9,239 nt of DNA from an uncultured bacterium. GTDB lineage: Bacteria; Bacteroidota; Bacteroidia; Chitinophagales; CAIOSU01. Shown piece by piece: positions 1-6,871 of the stretch. The translations under genes and the position numbers were made by a program. Each line of letters begins with the position of its first letter. The first letter of the stretch is position 1. The stretch lies in contig CAIOSU010000505.1 of NCBI GenBank assembly GCA_903861055.1, positions 1 through 9,239 of the forward strand. Direction: 5' to 3'. The notes below the pieces were generated by a model. That model was not told the DNA's origin, did no database searches, and saw only the letters and a list, made by a program, of their open reading frames with translations.

Positions 1-2
1 GT

Positions 3-1862
3 TTTGAACTTGTATACCAAGTAAAAATTGAAAAGGGCTGGTATTTATACAGCTCTTTCCTCGACCCTAATATTGGCCCGGTGCCTACCGGTTTCTTTTA
101 CGAAGATTCGACAGGAACAAAATTTACTTTTGATGGCGCCTCAACCGAAACGGGCGAGAAGATATATGATGAGCTAGACCCTATGTGGGAAGCACAGGTG
201 AAGAAATTCTCGCTAGGTGCCACGTTTACGCAAAAAGTAAAAGCCATTGACCCCAATGCCATTGTAAAAGGCTATTTGGAGTTTATGACCTGCAACCACG
301 AGAAATGCCTGCCGCCAGAGAGTATTGATTTTACCTTCGACCTAGGGAAAAAAACCGCAACCATTGCAGGTGCCGATATACCTGTTGTAGTACCTACTGT
401 ACCTGGCGGTACCGATGCCGAAAAATTTGGCGCACCCATAAGCCAGTGTGGCGAAAGCCAAGATGCCCAAGGATTGTTGACCATCTTTGTTTTAGGGTTT
501 TTGGGTGGTTTGGTAGCCTTGATTACGCCATGCGTATTCCCGATGATACCGTTAACGGTTACTTTTTTTACCAAAGGCGGCAAGAGCGGCAAAAAGGGCA
601 TTTTTGATGCATTGTTTTATGGCTTTAGCATTGTGTTGATCTACTTTTTGTTTAGCGTACCGTTTTTGATTTTCGATATTCCGCCCGATATACTCAACGC
701 CTTTGCTACCAACCCTTGGGTCAATTTGGTGTTTTTTGTAGTGTTTGTGGTGTTTGCCATCTCTTTCTTTGGCTACTTCGAAATCACATTGCCAGCCTCT
801 ATTGCCAACCGCGCCGATAAGGCTTCTGATTTAGGAGGGCTTTTGGGTATCTTTTTCATGGCTGTAACGCTGGTAGTGGTATCTTTTTCTTGCACCGGTC
901 CTATATTGGGTAGCTTGCTCGTTGGCGCCGCTACTACCGATGGTGGACAGTACAATTTGGTAGCGGGTATGCTTGGTTTTGGAGTTGCGTTGGGTTTTCC
1001 ATTTGCCCTGTTCGCCATGTTCCCCGGTTTCTTGGCCAAGTTGCCAAAATCGGGCGGCTGGTTGGCTACCGTTAAGCACGTGTTGGGATTTGTAGAGATA
1101 GCTTTTGCTATCAAGTTTTTGAGCAACGTTGATTTGGTGTTGCAACTAGGTTTGGTAAAGCGAGAGTTGTTCCTCGCCTTGTGGATTTTGTTGGGTATTG
1201 CCCTAGTTTTATATCTTTTTGGCCTCATACCGATGCCTCACGAGCCAAGGCCCGAAAAGGTGAGTATGGGTCGTAAAGTAAGCGGTTTAGCATTTTTGGC
1301 CTTTACCTTATACCTTATACCAGGCCTTTGGGGCACTAACTTGAAATTATTGAGCGGTTTCCCGCCACCGATGTTTTATAGCTATATAGACCATAGCGAA
1401 GGCCATGTAGAAACCATCTTTAACGATTACGAAGCAGCCAAGGCCAAAGCCGCGGCAGAGGGTAAACCGCTCTTGCTCGATTTTACGGGTTGGGCCTGCG
1501 TAAACTGCCGTAAAATGGAAGAGACCGTTTGGGTAGAGCCGGCAGTGCGTAAGCTAATGGAAGAAGAGTATGTGGTAGTATCGTTGTATGTTGATGAGGA
1601 TATCAAATTGTCGGCAGATGAGCAATATGTATCAGATGCTACGGGTAAGAAAATCAGAACCGTGGGCAATTTGTGGAGCGACATGCAGATTAAGTACTTC
1701 AAGGCTAACGCTCAGCCTTGGTATGTATTGGTAAGTGCCGATGAGCATCTATTATCAACGGCACTTGGCACGGCTTCTGCGGAGCGCTATGAACAATATC
1801 TGCGTTGCGGACTGGATGCCTATAAAAAACATACCAGCGGCCTAAGTGCCTCGGTGCAATAA
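3..1862 (+). CDS. dsbD: DsbD-family thiol:disulfide interchange protein (5' partial)
   Basis: Inner-membrane reductase that passes electrons from cytoplasmic thioredoxin to periplasmic thiol proteins. The frame is open from base 3 to the TAA at 1860-1862. The GTG at 81 is not a credible start, because the upstream codons already read as the family's N-terminal domain (…VKIEKGWYLYSS…). Numbering residues from that GTG, the N-terminal DsbD-alpha-like domain carries a C71-x4-C76 pair (MTCNHEKCLPP). The membrane domain, about eight helices over residues 130-425, carries the two family cysteines C151 (ITPCVFPMIP) and C271 (FSCTGPIL). The C-terminal thioredoxin-like domain has C473-VN-C476 and a cis-proline region at P546. 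All three cysteine pairs are present, so the protein looks functional. lhgO begins one base after the stop, so the two are probably co-transcribed. The signal peptide and true start lie left of the window. The family call is firm; the electron acceptor is not known. Confidence 0.95.
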   Translation, partial: FELVYQVKIEKGWYLYSSFLDPNIGPVPTGFFYEDSTGTKFTFDGASTETGEKIYDELDPMWEAQVKKFSLGATFTQKVKAIDPNAIVKGYLEFMTCNHEKCLPPESIDFTFDLGKKTATIAGADIPVVVPTVPGGTDAEKFGAPISQCGESQDAQGLLTIFVLGFLGGLVALITPCVFPMIPLTVTFFTKGGKSGKKGIFDALFYGFSIVLIYFLFSVPFLIFDIPPDILNAFATNPWVNLVFFVVFVVFAISFFGYFEITLPASIANRADKASDLGGLLGIFFMAVTLVVVSFSCTGPILGSLLVGAATTDGGQYNLVAGMLGFGVALGFPFALFAMFPGFLAKLPKSGGWLATVKHVLGFVEIAFAIKFLSNVDLVLQLGLVKRELFLALWILLGIALVLYLFGLIPMPHEPRPEKVSMGRKVSGLAFLAFTLYLIPGLWGTNLKLLSGFPPPMFYSYIDHSEGHVETIFNDYEAAKAKAAAEGKPLLLDFTGWACVNCRKMEETVWVEPAVRKLMEEEYVVVSLYVDEDIKLSADEQYVSDATGKKIRTVGNLWSDMQIKYFKANAQPWYVLVSADEHLLSTALGTASAERYEQYLRCGLDAYKKHTSGLSASVQ

Positions 1863-1863
1863 C

Positions 1864-3063
1864 ATGCCTACCATCACCATCATTGGCGGTGGCATTACCG
1901 GGCTGGCAACGGCCTACCAACTGCTGCGATTAAACCCAAAGCTGCAAGTAACGGTGCTGGAGAAAGAGCAACAAGTAGCCCAGCACCAAACTGGCCACAA
2001 CAGTGGCGTTATACATTCGGGCATATACTACACCCCCGGCAGTCTAAAAGCACAAAACTGCATTAAGGGCTACCATCAGCTTATCGACTTTTGCAACGAG
2101 CATAACGTACCTTACGAGCTTTGCGGCAAAATCATTGTAGCCACTACCGAAGATGAATTACCACGCTTGCAAGCCTTGTATGAGCGCGGCCAACAAAACG
2201 GCCTAGAGGGGCTGCAATGGCTTGACAAGATAGCTATCCATGAGCGCGAACCGCACGTAAACGGCATAGCAGGCATTTTTGTACCGCAAACAGGTATTGT
2301 TGACTATAAGCTAGTTGCTCAAAAACTGCAAGAAGCTATTGAGAAAATGGGCGGCAAAGTACTTACTGGCCATGCTGTTACTGGCATCCAAAATGAATCC
2401 AATCAAATAACTATAACTACCACGCAACAGCAGCTTACCACCGATTTGCTCATCAATTGCGCAGGCTTATACAGCGATAAAATTGCAACCATGGCAGGCT
2501 TAAAGCTTGATGTGCAGATTATTCCTTTCCGTGGAGAGTATTGGTTGGTGAAGCCCGAAAAGGAGTATCTGGTAAAAGACTTGGTGTATCCTGTTCCTGA
2601 CCCTGCCTTTCCATTCCTCGGGGTGCACTTTACGCGCATGGCAGGCGGTGGGCTAGAGGCTGGTCCGAATGCCGTATTGGCCTTTAAACGGGAAGGCTAT
2701 ACCCGCACCGCCTTTCAAGCTAATGAGTTTATAGAAACCCTTTGCTGGCCGGGGTTGCACAGTATTGTGAAGCGCTATTGGCGCACCGGCATGGGCGAAA
2801 TGTACCGTTCGTGGAATAAGGCTGCCTTCACTAAAGCCCTTCAAAAACTAGTGCCCGAAATACAAGCCGATGATCTGTTGCCCGGTGGTGCCGGCGTTCG
2901 CGCGCAGGCGTGCAGTAGAGATGGAAAATTGTTGGATGATTTCTATATCGTAGAGCAAGAAAATGCTATCCACTTGCTCAATGCCCCTTCGCCAGCTGCT
3001 ACCTCGTCGTTGTCTATTGGTTTAACGTTGACTGAGATGGCGGTGGGGAAACTTACAAAATGA
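1864..3063 (+). CDS. lhgO: L-2-hydroxyglutarate oxidase/dehydrogenase, FAD-dependent
   Basis: Oxidises L-2-hydroxyglutarate to 2-oxoglutarate, a metabolite-repair and lysine/glutarate catabolism step; in E. coli the enzyme feeds electrons to the membrane quinone pool. The start chosen is ATG at 1864 (399 residues). This puts the dinucleotide-binding motif GGGITG immediately after the start, as in the family; the in-frame GTG at 1846 would overlap dsbD and add six non-conserved residues. Diagnostic LhgO blocks are visible: the HNSGVIHSGIYY flavin segment, PFRGEYW, YPVPDPAFPFLGVHFTRM, GPNAVLAFKREGY and, near the C-terminus, LNAPSPAATSSLSIG. Length is normal for the family. It lies one base behind dsbD with no visible Shine-Dalgarno, so expression probably depends on transcription through dsbD. 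No functional link between the two is evident. The stop at 3061-3063 directly abuts a repeat element. Confidence 0.94.
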   Translation: MPTITIIGGGITGLATAYQLLRLNPKLQVTVLEKEQQVAQHQTGHNSGVIHSGIYYTPGSLKAQNCIKGYHQLIDFCNEHNVPYELCGKIIVATTEDELPRLQALYERGQQNGLEGLQWLDKIAIHEREPHVNGIAGIFVPQTGIVDYKLVAQKLQEAIEKMGGKVLTGHAVTGIQNESNQITITTTQQQLTTDLLINCAGLYSDKIATMAGLKLDVQIIPFRGEYWLVKPEKEYLVKDLVYPVPDPAFPFLGVHFTRMAGGGLEAGPNAVLAFKREGYTRTAFQANEFIETLCWPGLHSIVKRYWRTGMGEMYRSWNKAAFTKALQKLVPEIQADDLLPGGAGVRAQACSRDGKLLDDFYIVEQENAIHLLNAPSPAATSSLSIGLTLTEMAVGKLTK

Positions 3064-3064
3064 A

Positions 3065-3272
3065 CGTCATTGCGAAAAACGACCAACGAGCTTTTCGCGA
3101 GTGGACGTTTTGAAGCAACCCCCTGATGGATGTAATAAATATAATAATAGGACTGCAATGGGCACATCTTGCTCCGTAGCAGGGGATTACTGCGAAGGCA
3201 GTGAGAATAGTTGCTTCAAGCCCGCAAAGACCTTGGTTAGTTTGTAACGTTTGCCTGGCTTTCGCAATGACG
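3065..3272. repeat. MITE/REP-like intergenic repeat with terminal inverted repeats
   Basis: The element is about 208 bp. Its ends are perfect 13-bp inverted repeats: CGTCATTGCGAAA at 3065-3077 and its complement at 3260-3272. A second inverted pair lies inside (TGAAGCAAC at 3111-3119, GTTGCTTCA at 3210-3218) and a third, CCCCTG/CAGGGG, at 3120-3125 and 3180-3185. It fills the space between the lhgO stop and the stop of the convergent membrane-protein gene almost exactly. From memory, end sequences of the type GTCATTGCGA…TCGCAATGAC recur as dispersed elements in Bacteroidota genomes; I cannot confirm copy number here. It has no coding capacity. It may act as a folded bidirectional terminator or be a non-autonomous mobile element. 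Confidence 0.7.
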
Positions 3273-3276
3273 GTAC

Positions 3277-3930
3277 TTATGCCGTTACTCTTTTCTCCGC
3301 CACCAACGAACATCCAAAAAACAGTAAAAAGGCCAAGTTAAACCCTGCCGGTATCAAGAAATTACCAACCACGGGTATTACCAAATAGCAAACCGCAAAC
3401 AGTACATAAAACGCACCTGGGTTACACCACACCATCCATTTTGGGTATAAGGTCTCTTTTTTGAGAATGAGGTACACCATAATACCAGCTACAATGCCAC
3501 CGCCCACAGCTAAGGCAGCACCAACTGGCTCTGATAGCAGTCGCACGCGCTCCAATGCTGCAGCATCCAGCGTCCCCTGCTGAATCATTTGATGAATAAA
3601 CGCCACCATACCGTGGTAAGCTATGCCTGGATAACCAATAAACAACGCCCCGATAACCACTGCCCAAGGCATCCAGCCACCTGCAGGCTTCAGACAACGG
3701 TACACCTGAAACAGCCCCAGCATCTCCAAAGGAATAAAAAATATACCGAGGTAGTGGCCAATCATAATGCGGTTGGCGCTAATACCTTGCAAAAATTGGT
3801 AGTCGCCTACCTCATAACCGCCTGTTGGGCTGTACAGTAAAAGCAAATCGGCCACGGTACCCAAAAAGGCAGCTACAATGGCCAGTTTGGCGGCAAGCCG
3901 AGGGTAATCGGTGGTGGTAGTGGTGCTCAT
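3277..3930 (-). CDS. Six-helix integral membrane protein of unknown function
   Basis: A 217-residue protein starting at ATG 3928-3930 on the minus strand. Hydrophobic segments fall at about residues 12-33, 55-77, 86-111, 133-156, 167-187 and 190-210, giving about six membrane helices with a short cytoplasmic-looking start (MSTTTTTDYPRL) and a basic end (EKRVTA). Polar features inside the membrane region include H59 and the GYPGIAYHG stretch around residues 99-107. I recognise no catalytic motif. It may belong to an uncharacterised bacterial membrane family such as DUF6796, but this is a weak recollection. It is transcribed divergently from the symporter across a 92-bp gap and convergently towards lhgO, with the repeat element between the two stops. 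I could not identify a convincing promoter in the divergent gap. Confidence 0.82.
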   Translation of the reverse strand: MSTTTTTDYPRLAAKLAIVAAFLGTVADLLLLYSPTGGYEVGDYQFLQGISANRIMIGHYLGIFFIPLEMLGLFQVYRCLKPAGGWMPWAVVIGALFIGYPGIAYHGMVAFIHQMIQQGTLDAAALERVRLLSEPVGAALAVGGGIVAGIMVYLILKKETLYPKWMVWCNPGAFYVLFAVCYLVIPVVGNFLIPAGFNLAFLLFFGCSLVAEKRVTA

Positions 3931-4022
3931 AGTTGTCAGTTCCTAATGGGCTTGTTAATATCTGCTTAAAGATGATAAAATTAATGCTTTATTTTTAGGC
4001 GATTAGCCAAACAACTCCCACT

Positions 4023-5756
4023 ATGCTCGCTACCCTCGATTGGATTATCATCATCGCTTTTTTGGCCCTATCAATGGCTATTGGCTTGTATTATCGCAAG
4101 CGTGCCTCGGGCAGTTTATCCGATTTCTTCCTCGGCGGGCGCAATTTGCCTTGGCACATTGCTGGCATTAGTATGGTGGCTACCACCTTTGCTGCCGATA
4201 CGCCATTGGCCGTAACGGGCTTGGTAGCCAAAAACGGCATCAGTGGCAACTGGCTATGGTGGAACATGCTGGCTGGCGGTATGCTCACCACTTTCTTTTT
4301 TGCCAGGCTTTGGCGTCGCTCGGGTGTAATTACGGAAGTAGAACTTATTGAGCTGCGCTATAGCGGCCCTGAAGCGGCTTTTTTGCGCGGACTACGTGCC
4401 ATCTATCTCGGCTTGTTTATGAACGTGCTTGTAATCGGTTGGGTAAACGTAGCCTTAGCGAGCATTTTAGTAGGTATGTTCGGCATTCCTCAAGAGCAGG
4501 TTATTTGGTATGTGGCTTTTGCTATGGCCGTAGCGGTTATTTATACCACTATTTCGGGCCTATGGGGTGTTGCGGTTACCGATGTAGTGCAGTTTACCAT
4601 TGCCATGATAGGCACAACGGTGCTAGCTTATGTGGTGGTAACTTCCGAAGCAATTGGCGGTATTAGTGGTTTGCAAGAAAAACTAGCCGATAAACCGTGG
4701 GCATTTGAGTTCTTCCCATCCATTGGCAACAGTGCTGCCGATGTGGGCAGCACGCTTACCATTACCGTAGGGGCATTTTTGGCCTTTATTGGTGTGCAGT
4801 GGTGGAGCAGCTGGTACCCCGGTGCCGAGCCAGGAGGTGGTGGCTACGTTGCCCAGCGCATGATGAGTGCCAAAGATGAAAACCAAGCGGTGTATGCTAC
4901 CCTGTTGTTTCAAGTATGTCACTATGCCTTGCGCCCGTGGCCTTGGATATTGGTAGCGCTATGCACGATAGTATTGTACCCTGGGCTAGAAAACCCTGGT
5001 ATGGGCTACATATATGCCATGAACGACTTTCTGCCCGCGGGTTTGAAGGGCTTACTGGTGGTAGCGTTTTTGGCGGCTTACCTTAGTACCATATCCACGC
5101 AACTTAATTGGGGTGCTGGTTATTTGGTAAACGACGTGTATAAGCGTTTTAGCGCCAAAAATAGCACCGATAAAGAATTGATTACCGCCTCTCGTTTGGC
5201 TACTGTTTTCTTGTGTTTGTTAGGCATTGCCGTTACCCCCATGATTACGAGTATTGAGGACACTTGGAAATTTATCATGGAGTGCGGCGCGGGTCTTGGC
5301 TTGGTATTGATACTGCGTTGGTATTGGTGGCGCATTAATGCTTGGAGCGAGATAGCGGCTACCGTGGCGCCGTTTATTGGCTATGCCATCAGCAAGTTTT
5401 ACCTCGGCTGGGAGTTTCCCAATAGTTTTTTCCTTACCGTGGGCTTTACTACGGCTTCGTGGTTATTGGTTACGTTTATCACTAAGCCAGCCGACAAACA
5501 TACGCTTACCTCGTTCTACAACAAAGTACAGCCGGGCGGTTGGTGGGCGCCCATTAGTGCCACCCAGCCAGAAGGTTTTAAGCCAGGTTATTTGGCCCTT
5601 TGTTGGTTGTCGGGCATTACGTTTACGTATGCCATGCTATTTGGGGTAGGTAAGTTTATCTTCGGCGACTATACACTAGCGGGCATTTGGCTGGTAACGG
5701 CAGTGGTGGCGCTGGGGTTGTTGAGGTTTGGCATGGGGAAGACGAAAGTGTTGTGA
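4023..5756 (+). CDS. Sodium:solute symporter (SSS family)
   Basis: Inner-membrane Na+-coupled secondary transporter of 577 residues with about 13-14 hydrophobic helices, the usual size for the family. The start is ATG 4023. Family marks include the early YYRKRASGSLSDFFLGGR segment, the central GLWGVAVTDVVQF block at about residues 179-191, and the sodium-site helix LAAYLSTISTQLNWGAGYL (about 350-368), whose Ser/Thr residues match the place of the Na2-site serines of vSGLT-type carriers. The loop WWSSWYPGAEPGGGGYVAQR around 260-279 is rich in Trp and Gly. The substrate cannot be read from sequence. A predicted exported sulfoquinovosidase lies 1.4 kb downstream on the same strand, which makes a sugar or sulfosugar an attractive but unproven guess. 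No clear hairpin-plus-T-run terminator follows; the region after the stop becomes the TGCA repeat array. Confidence 0.93.
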   Translation: MLATLDWIIIIAFLALSMAIGLYYRKRASGSLSDFFLGGRNLPWHIAGISMVATTFAADTPLAVTGLVAKNGISGNWLWWNMLAGGMLTTFFFARLWRRSGVITEVELIELRYSGPEAAFLRGLRAIYLGLFMNVLVIGWVNVALASILVGMFGIPQEQVIWYVAFAMAVAVIYTTISGLWGVAVTDVVQFTIAMIGTTVLAYVVVTSEAIGGISGLQEKLADKPWAFEFFPSIGNSAADVGSTLTITVGAFLAFIGVQWWSSWYPGAEPGGGGYVAQRMMSAKDENQAVYATLLFQVCHYALRPWPWILVALCTIVLYPGLENPGMGYIYAMNDFLPAGLKGLLVVAFLAAYLSTISTQLNWGAGYLVNDVYKRFSAKNSTDKELITASRLATVFLCLLGIAVTPMITSIEDTWKFIMECGAGLGLVLILRWYWWRINAWSEIAATVAPFIGYAISKFYLGWEFPNSFFLTVGFTTASWLLVTFITKPADKHTLTSFYNKVQPGGWWAPISATQPEGFKPGYLALCWLSGITFTYAMLFGVGKFIFGDYTLAGIWLVTAVVALGLLRFGMGKTKVL

Positions 5757-5767
5757 TGGGGATTCTG

Positions 5768-5796
5768 TTGTATGTTTTGTGCAACATTTAGTTTTG
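5768..5796 (+). promoter_or_regulatory. Candidate Bacteroidota-type promoter for the satD cassette
   Basis: TTG at 5768-5770, 18 bases of spacing, then TAgtTTTG at 5789-5796. The second box is a full match to the TAnnTTTG -7 consensus known from Bacteroides and Flavobacterium, and the TTG fits the -33 element at an accepted distance. Transcription would begin near 5803, about 54 bases before the satD start and on the 16-bp palindrome. The boxes lie within or beside the first repeat unit, so a protein bound to the array would be expected to block polymerase. Short AT-rich matches occur by chance, so confidence is moderate. Confidence 0.5.
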
Positions 5797-5804
5797 TTGC
5801 ATAA
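5777..5804 (+). other. Potential stem-loop in the first repeat unit
   Basis: TTGTGCAACA (5777-5786) pairs with TGTTGCATAA (5795-5804) over ten positions, nine Watson-Crick and one G-U, around an 8-base loop. It could form as a cruciform or as RNA at the 3' end of the symporter transcript. No T-run follows directly, so it is not a classical intrinsic terminator. The same symmetry is also what a dimeric DNA-binding protein would use. Confidence 0.45.
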
Positions 5805-5818
5805 TTATTGCAATAATT
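5803..5818. promoter_or_regulatory. Perfect 16-bp palindrome, candidate operator core
   Basis: AATTATTGCAATAATT is identical to its own reverse complement and is centred on the third TGCA core. It falls at the predicted transcription start of the satD cassette, a position where a bound repressor would interfere with initiation. AT-rich DNA yields palindromes more easily, but 16 perfect bases inside a regular array is more than expected by eye. Confidence 0.5.
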
Positions 5819-5843
5819 GATTTTATTGCATAAATTGTGCAAC

Positions 5844-5849
5844 AAAGGA
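5844..5849 (+). promoter_or_regulatory. Shine-Dalgarno-like site for the SatD-family gene
   Basis: AAAGGA lies seven bases before the ATG at 5857. It supports that start and is notable because the core genes in this window show no comparable site. It also sits inside the end of the repeat array. Confidence 0.5.
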
Positions 5850-5856
5850 TCTCCAA

Positions 5857-6489
5857 ATGCCGAATTACTATATAATTATGGCTGACGTTGTTCATAGCGG
5901 TGAACATAACGGCAGTCAACTAATGGACTCATTTAAAGAAATAGTTAATAGTGTCAACAGTGCTTACGAGTCAGAAATTTTATCTCCTCTTACTATTACA
6001 TGGGGCGATGAGTTTCAAGGGGTGATAAGTTCCTTGGAAGTAGGTATTTCAATAATCTTTCATCTGGAAGAGGAAATGATACATCAAGGAGCAGATTACA
6101 AACTTCGATATGTACTGCTTTATGGGGAAATTGAAACTAGTATTAATACAACTGTCGCATACGAAATGTTAGGCAGCGGCTTAACTGATGCAAGAAAAAA
6201 AATAGAGCGCCTAAAATCGCAAAATAACGAACGCATACTTATCTCTATTCCTAGCGACCTTAGAATACCTTTAAACAAATCACTATTAATCTATACTCGG
6301 TTAATTGATGGTTGGAAATACAGTGACTTTCCTTTAATATCGGCGTTTATTAAAGCCATTGGCTATAAAGCAGTTGCTGAAAATTTGGGAAAAGACAGGT
6401 CCTTGATGTGGCGTAGAAGTAAAAGTTTAAGAATGGATGATTATTTTGACATAAAGTATGTAATCGACTATTTAAAGACATCAAAATGA
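5857..6489 (+). CDS. SatD-family protein with GDEFQ motif and C-terminal HTH-like segment
   Basis: A 210-residue soluble protein starting at ATG 5857, supported by AAAGGA seven bases upstream. It matches the SatD family (named for streptococcal 'secretion and acid tolerance') as I remember it: N-terminal YYIIMADVVHS with D10 and S14, then TITWGDEFQGV (GDEFQ at 50-54), then LRYVLLYGEIET (83-94) and an AYEMLGSGLTDARKKIE block where the family usually has ADGPA-x-ARxAI. D10 followed by GDEF about 40 residues later resembles the order of metal-binding residues in class III nucleotide-cyclase-like palm domains, but enzymatic activity is not established. Residues about 171-196 (KAVAENLGKDRSLMWRRSKSL) look like a helix-turn-helix. 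It overlaps the next gene by ATGA, implying translational coupling. GC is well below that of the flanking genes, suggesting acquisition. The biochemical role is unknown. Confidence 0.8.
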   Translation: MPNYYIIMADVVHSGEHNGSQLMDSFKEIVNSVNSAYESEILSPLTITWGDEFQGVISSLEVGISIIFHLEEEMIHQGADYKLRYVLLYGEIETSINTTVAYEMLGSGLTDARKKIERLKSQNNERILISIPSDLRIPLNKSLLIYTRLIDGWKYSDFPLISAFIKAIGYKAVAENLGKDRSLMWRRSKSLRMDDYFDIKYVIDYLKTSK

Positions 6490-6866
6490 AAACGGCAGCT
6501 ATAATAATATCGGTTTTAATAATTGGGGAAATGATTTCCAATGCCCTCTTCTACTTTGTTAGGAACCTATTTGCAAAAGAAGATACGAAGGATGAGCAGA
6601 CCAATCCTGATTATATAGACCCGAAAGTATCAATAGGTAAAGGCATTTTTGAGAGGATAGTCCTGTTTGTTTTTTTGACTTTTGGCCATATGCCAATTCT
6701 AATACTATTTGGGGCTTTAAAAATTGGTACCAGACTTAAAGATTCAAATAATAAATCTATTTCTAACGACTATTTTCTTGTAGGCAACTTACTTTCGGTG
6801 CTAATGGCATTTATCTACTATTTGGTAATAAAGTATTGTTTCGAAATTGATTTTATCCAAAATTAA
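6486..6866 (+). CDS. Small three-helix membrane protein coupled to satD-like gene
   Basis: 126 residues starting at ATG 6486, inside the stop of the SatD-family gene (ATGA overlap). Hydrophobic stretches at about residues 4-25, 57-80 and 97-118 predict three membrane helices. A charged segment (KEDTKDEQTNPDYIDPK, about 31-47) separates the first two. The second helix contains GHMP (67-70), and a KIGTRLKDSNNKS loop joins helices two and three. I recall that SatD-family genes can sit beside genes for small membrane proteins of the DUF3307 type, but I cannot assign this one to that family. No enzymatic motif is visible. The overlap means it is made together with the SatD-like protein and may be its membrane partner. 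GC is about 30-35%. Confidence 0.78.
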   Translation: MKTAAIIISVLIIGEMISNALFYFVRNLFAKEDTKDEQTNPDYIDPKVSIGKGIFERIVLFVFLTFGHMPILILFGALKIGTRLKDSNNKSISNDYFLVGNLLSVLMAFIYYLVIKYCFEIDFIQN

Positions 6867-6871
6867 TAATC

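Larger units (their letters stand above)
5776..5848. repeat. Imperfect 29-bp tandem repeat with TGCA cores (candidate operator array)
   Basis: Two full units (5776-5804 and 5805-5833, 22 of 29 positions identical) and a partial third (from 5834). Five TGCA cores start at 5780, 5798, 5809, 5827 and 5838, giving alternating spacing of 18, 11, 18 and 11 bases. The ten-base word TTGTGCAACA occurs exactly at 5777-5786 and 5835-5844. The array lies wholly between the symporter stop and the satD start and contains the candidate promoter. The 11-base spacing is close to one helical turn, which suits cooperative binding of a dimeric regulator. An alternative is a set of RNA hairpins in the 5' leader. 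I do not know which protein would bind. Confidence 0.7.

Noticed and set aside
773..1228. Long minus-strand open frame of 151 codons within dsbD
   Set aside because: It lies opposite a strongly conserved membrane domain, has low-complexity Asn/Lys/Thr-rich translation and no family resemblance. It is a shadow of the real gene.
1846..1863. GTG start for lhgO at 1846
   Set aside because: It would overlap the end of dsbD and add six residues before the flavin-binding motif. ATG 1864 gives the usual N-terminus.
3053..3313. Minus-strand open frame across the intergenic repeat
   Set aside because: It spans the inverted-repeat element and both flanking gene ends, and its translation has no recognisable domain.
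3931..4022. Promoters in the divergent gap between the membrane protein and the symporter
   Set aside because: TAttTTTA at 3990-3997 is only a near match and has no TTTG at the right distance; the other strand gave nothing better.
5777..5804. Intrinsic terminator for the symporter gene
   Set aside because: A stem-loop can be drawn, but it is AT-rich and lacks a following T-run. It is part of a periodic array better explained as a regulatory site.
5776..5848. CRISPR array
   Set aside because: The 29-base period is tempting, but the units are contiguous tandem copies with no unique spacers and there are no cas genes.
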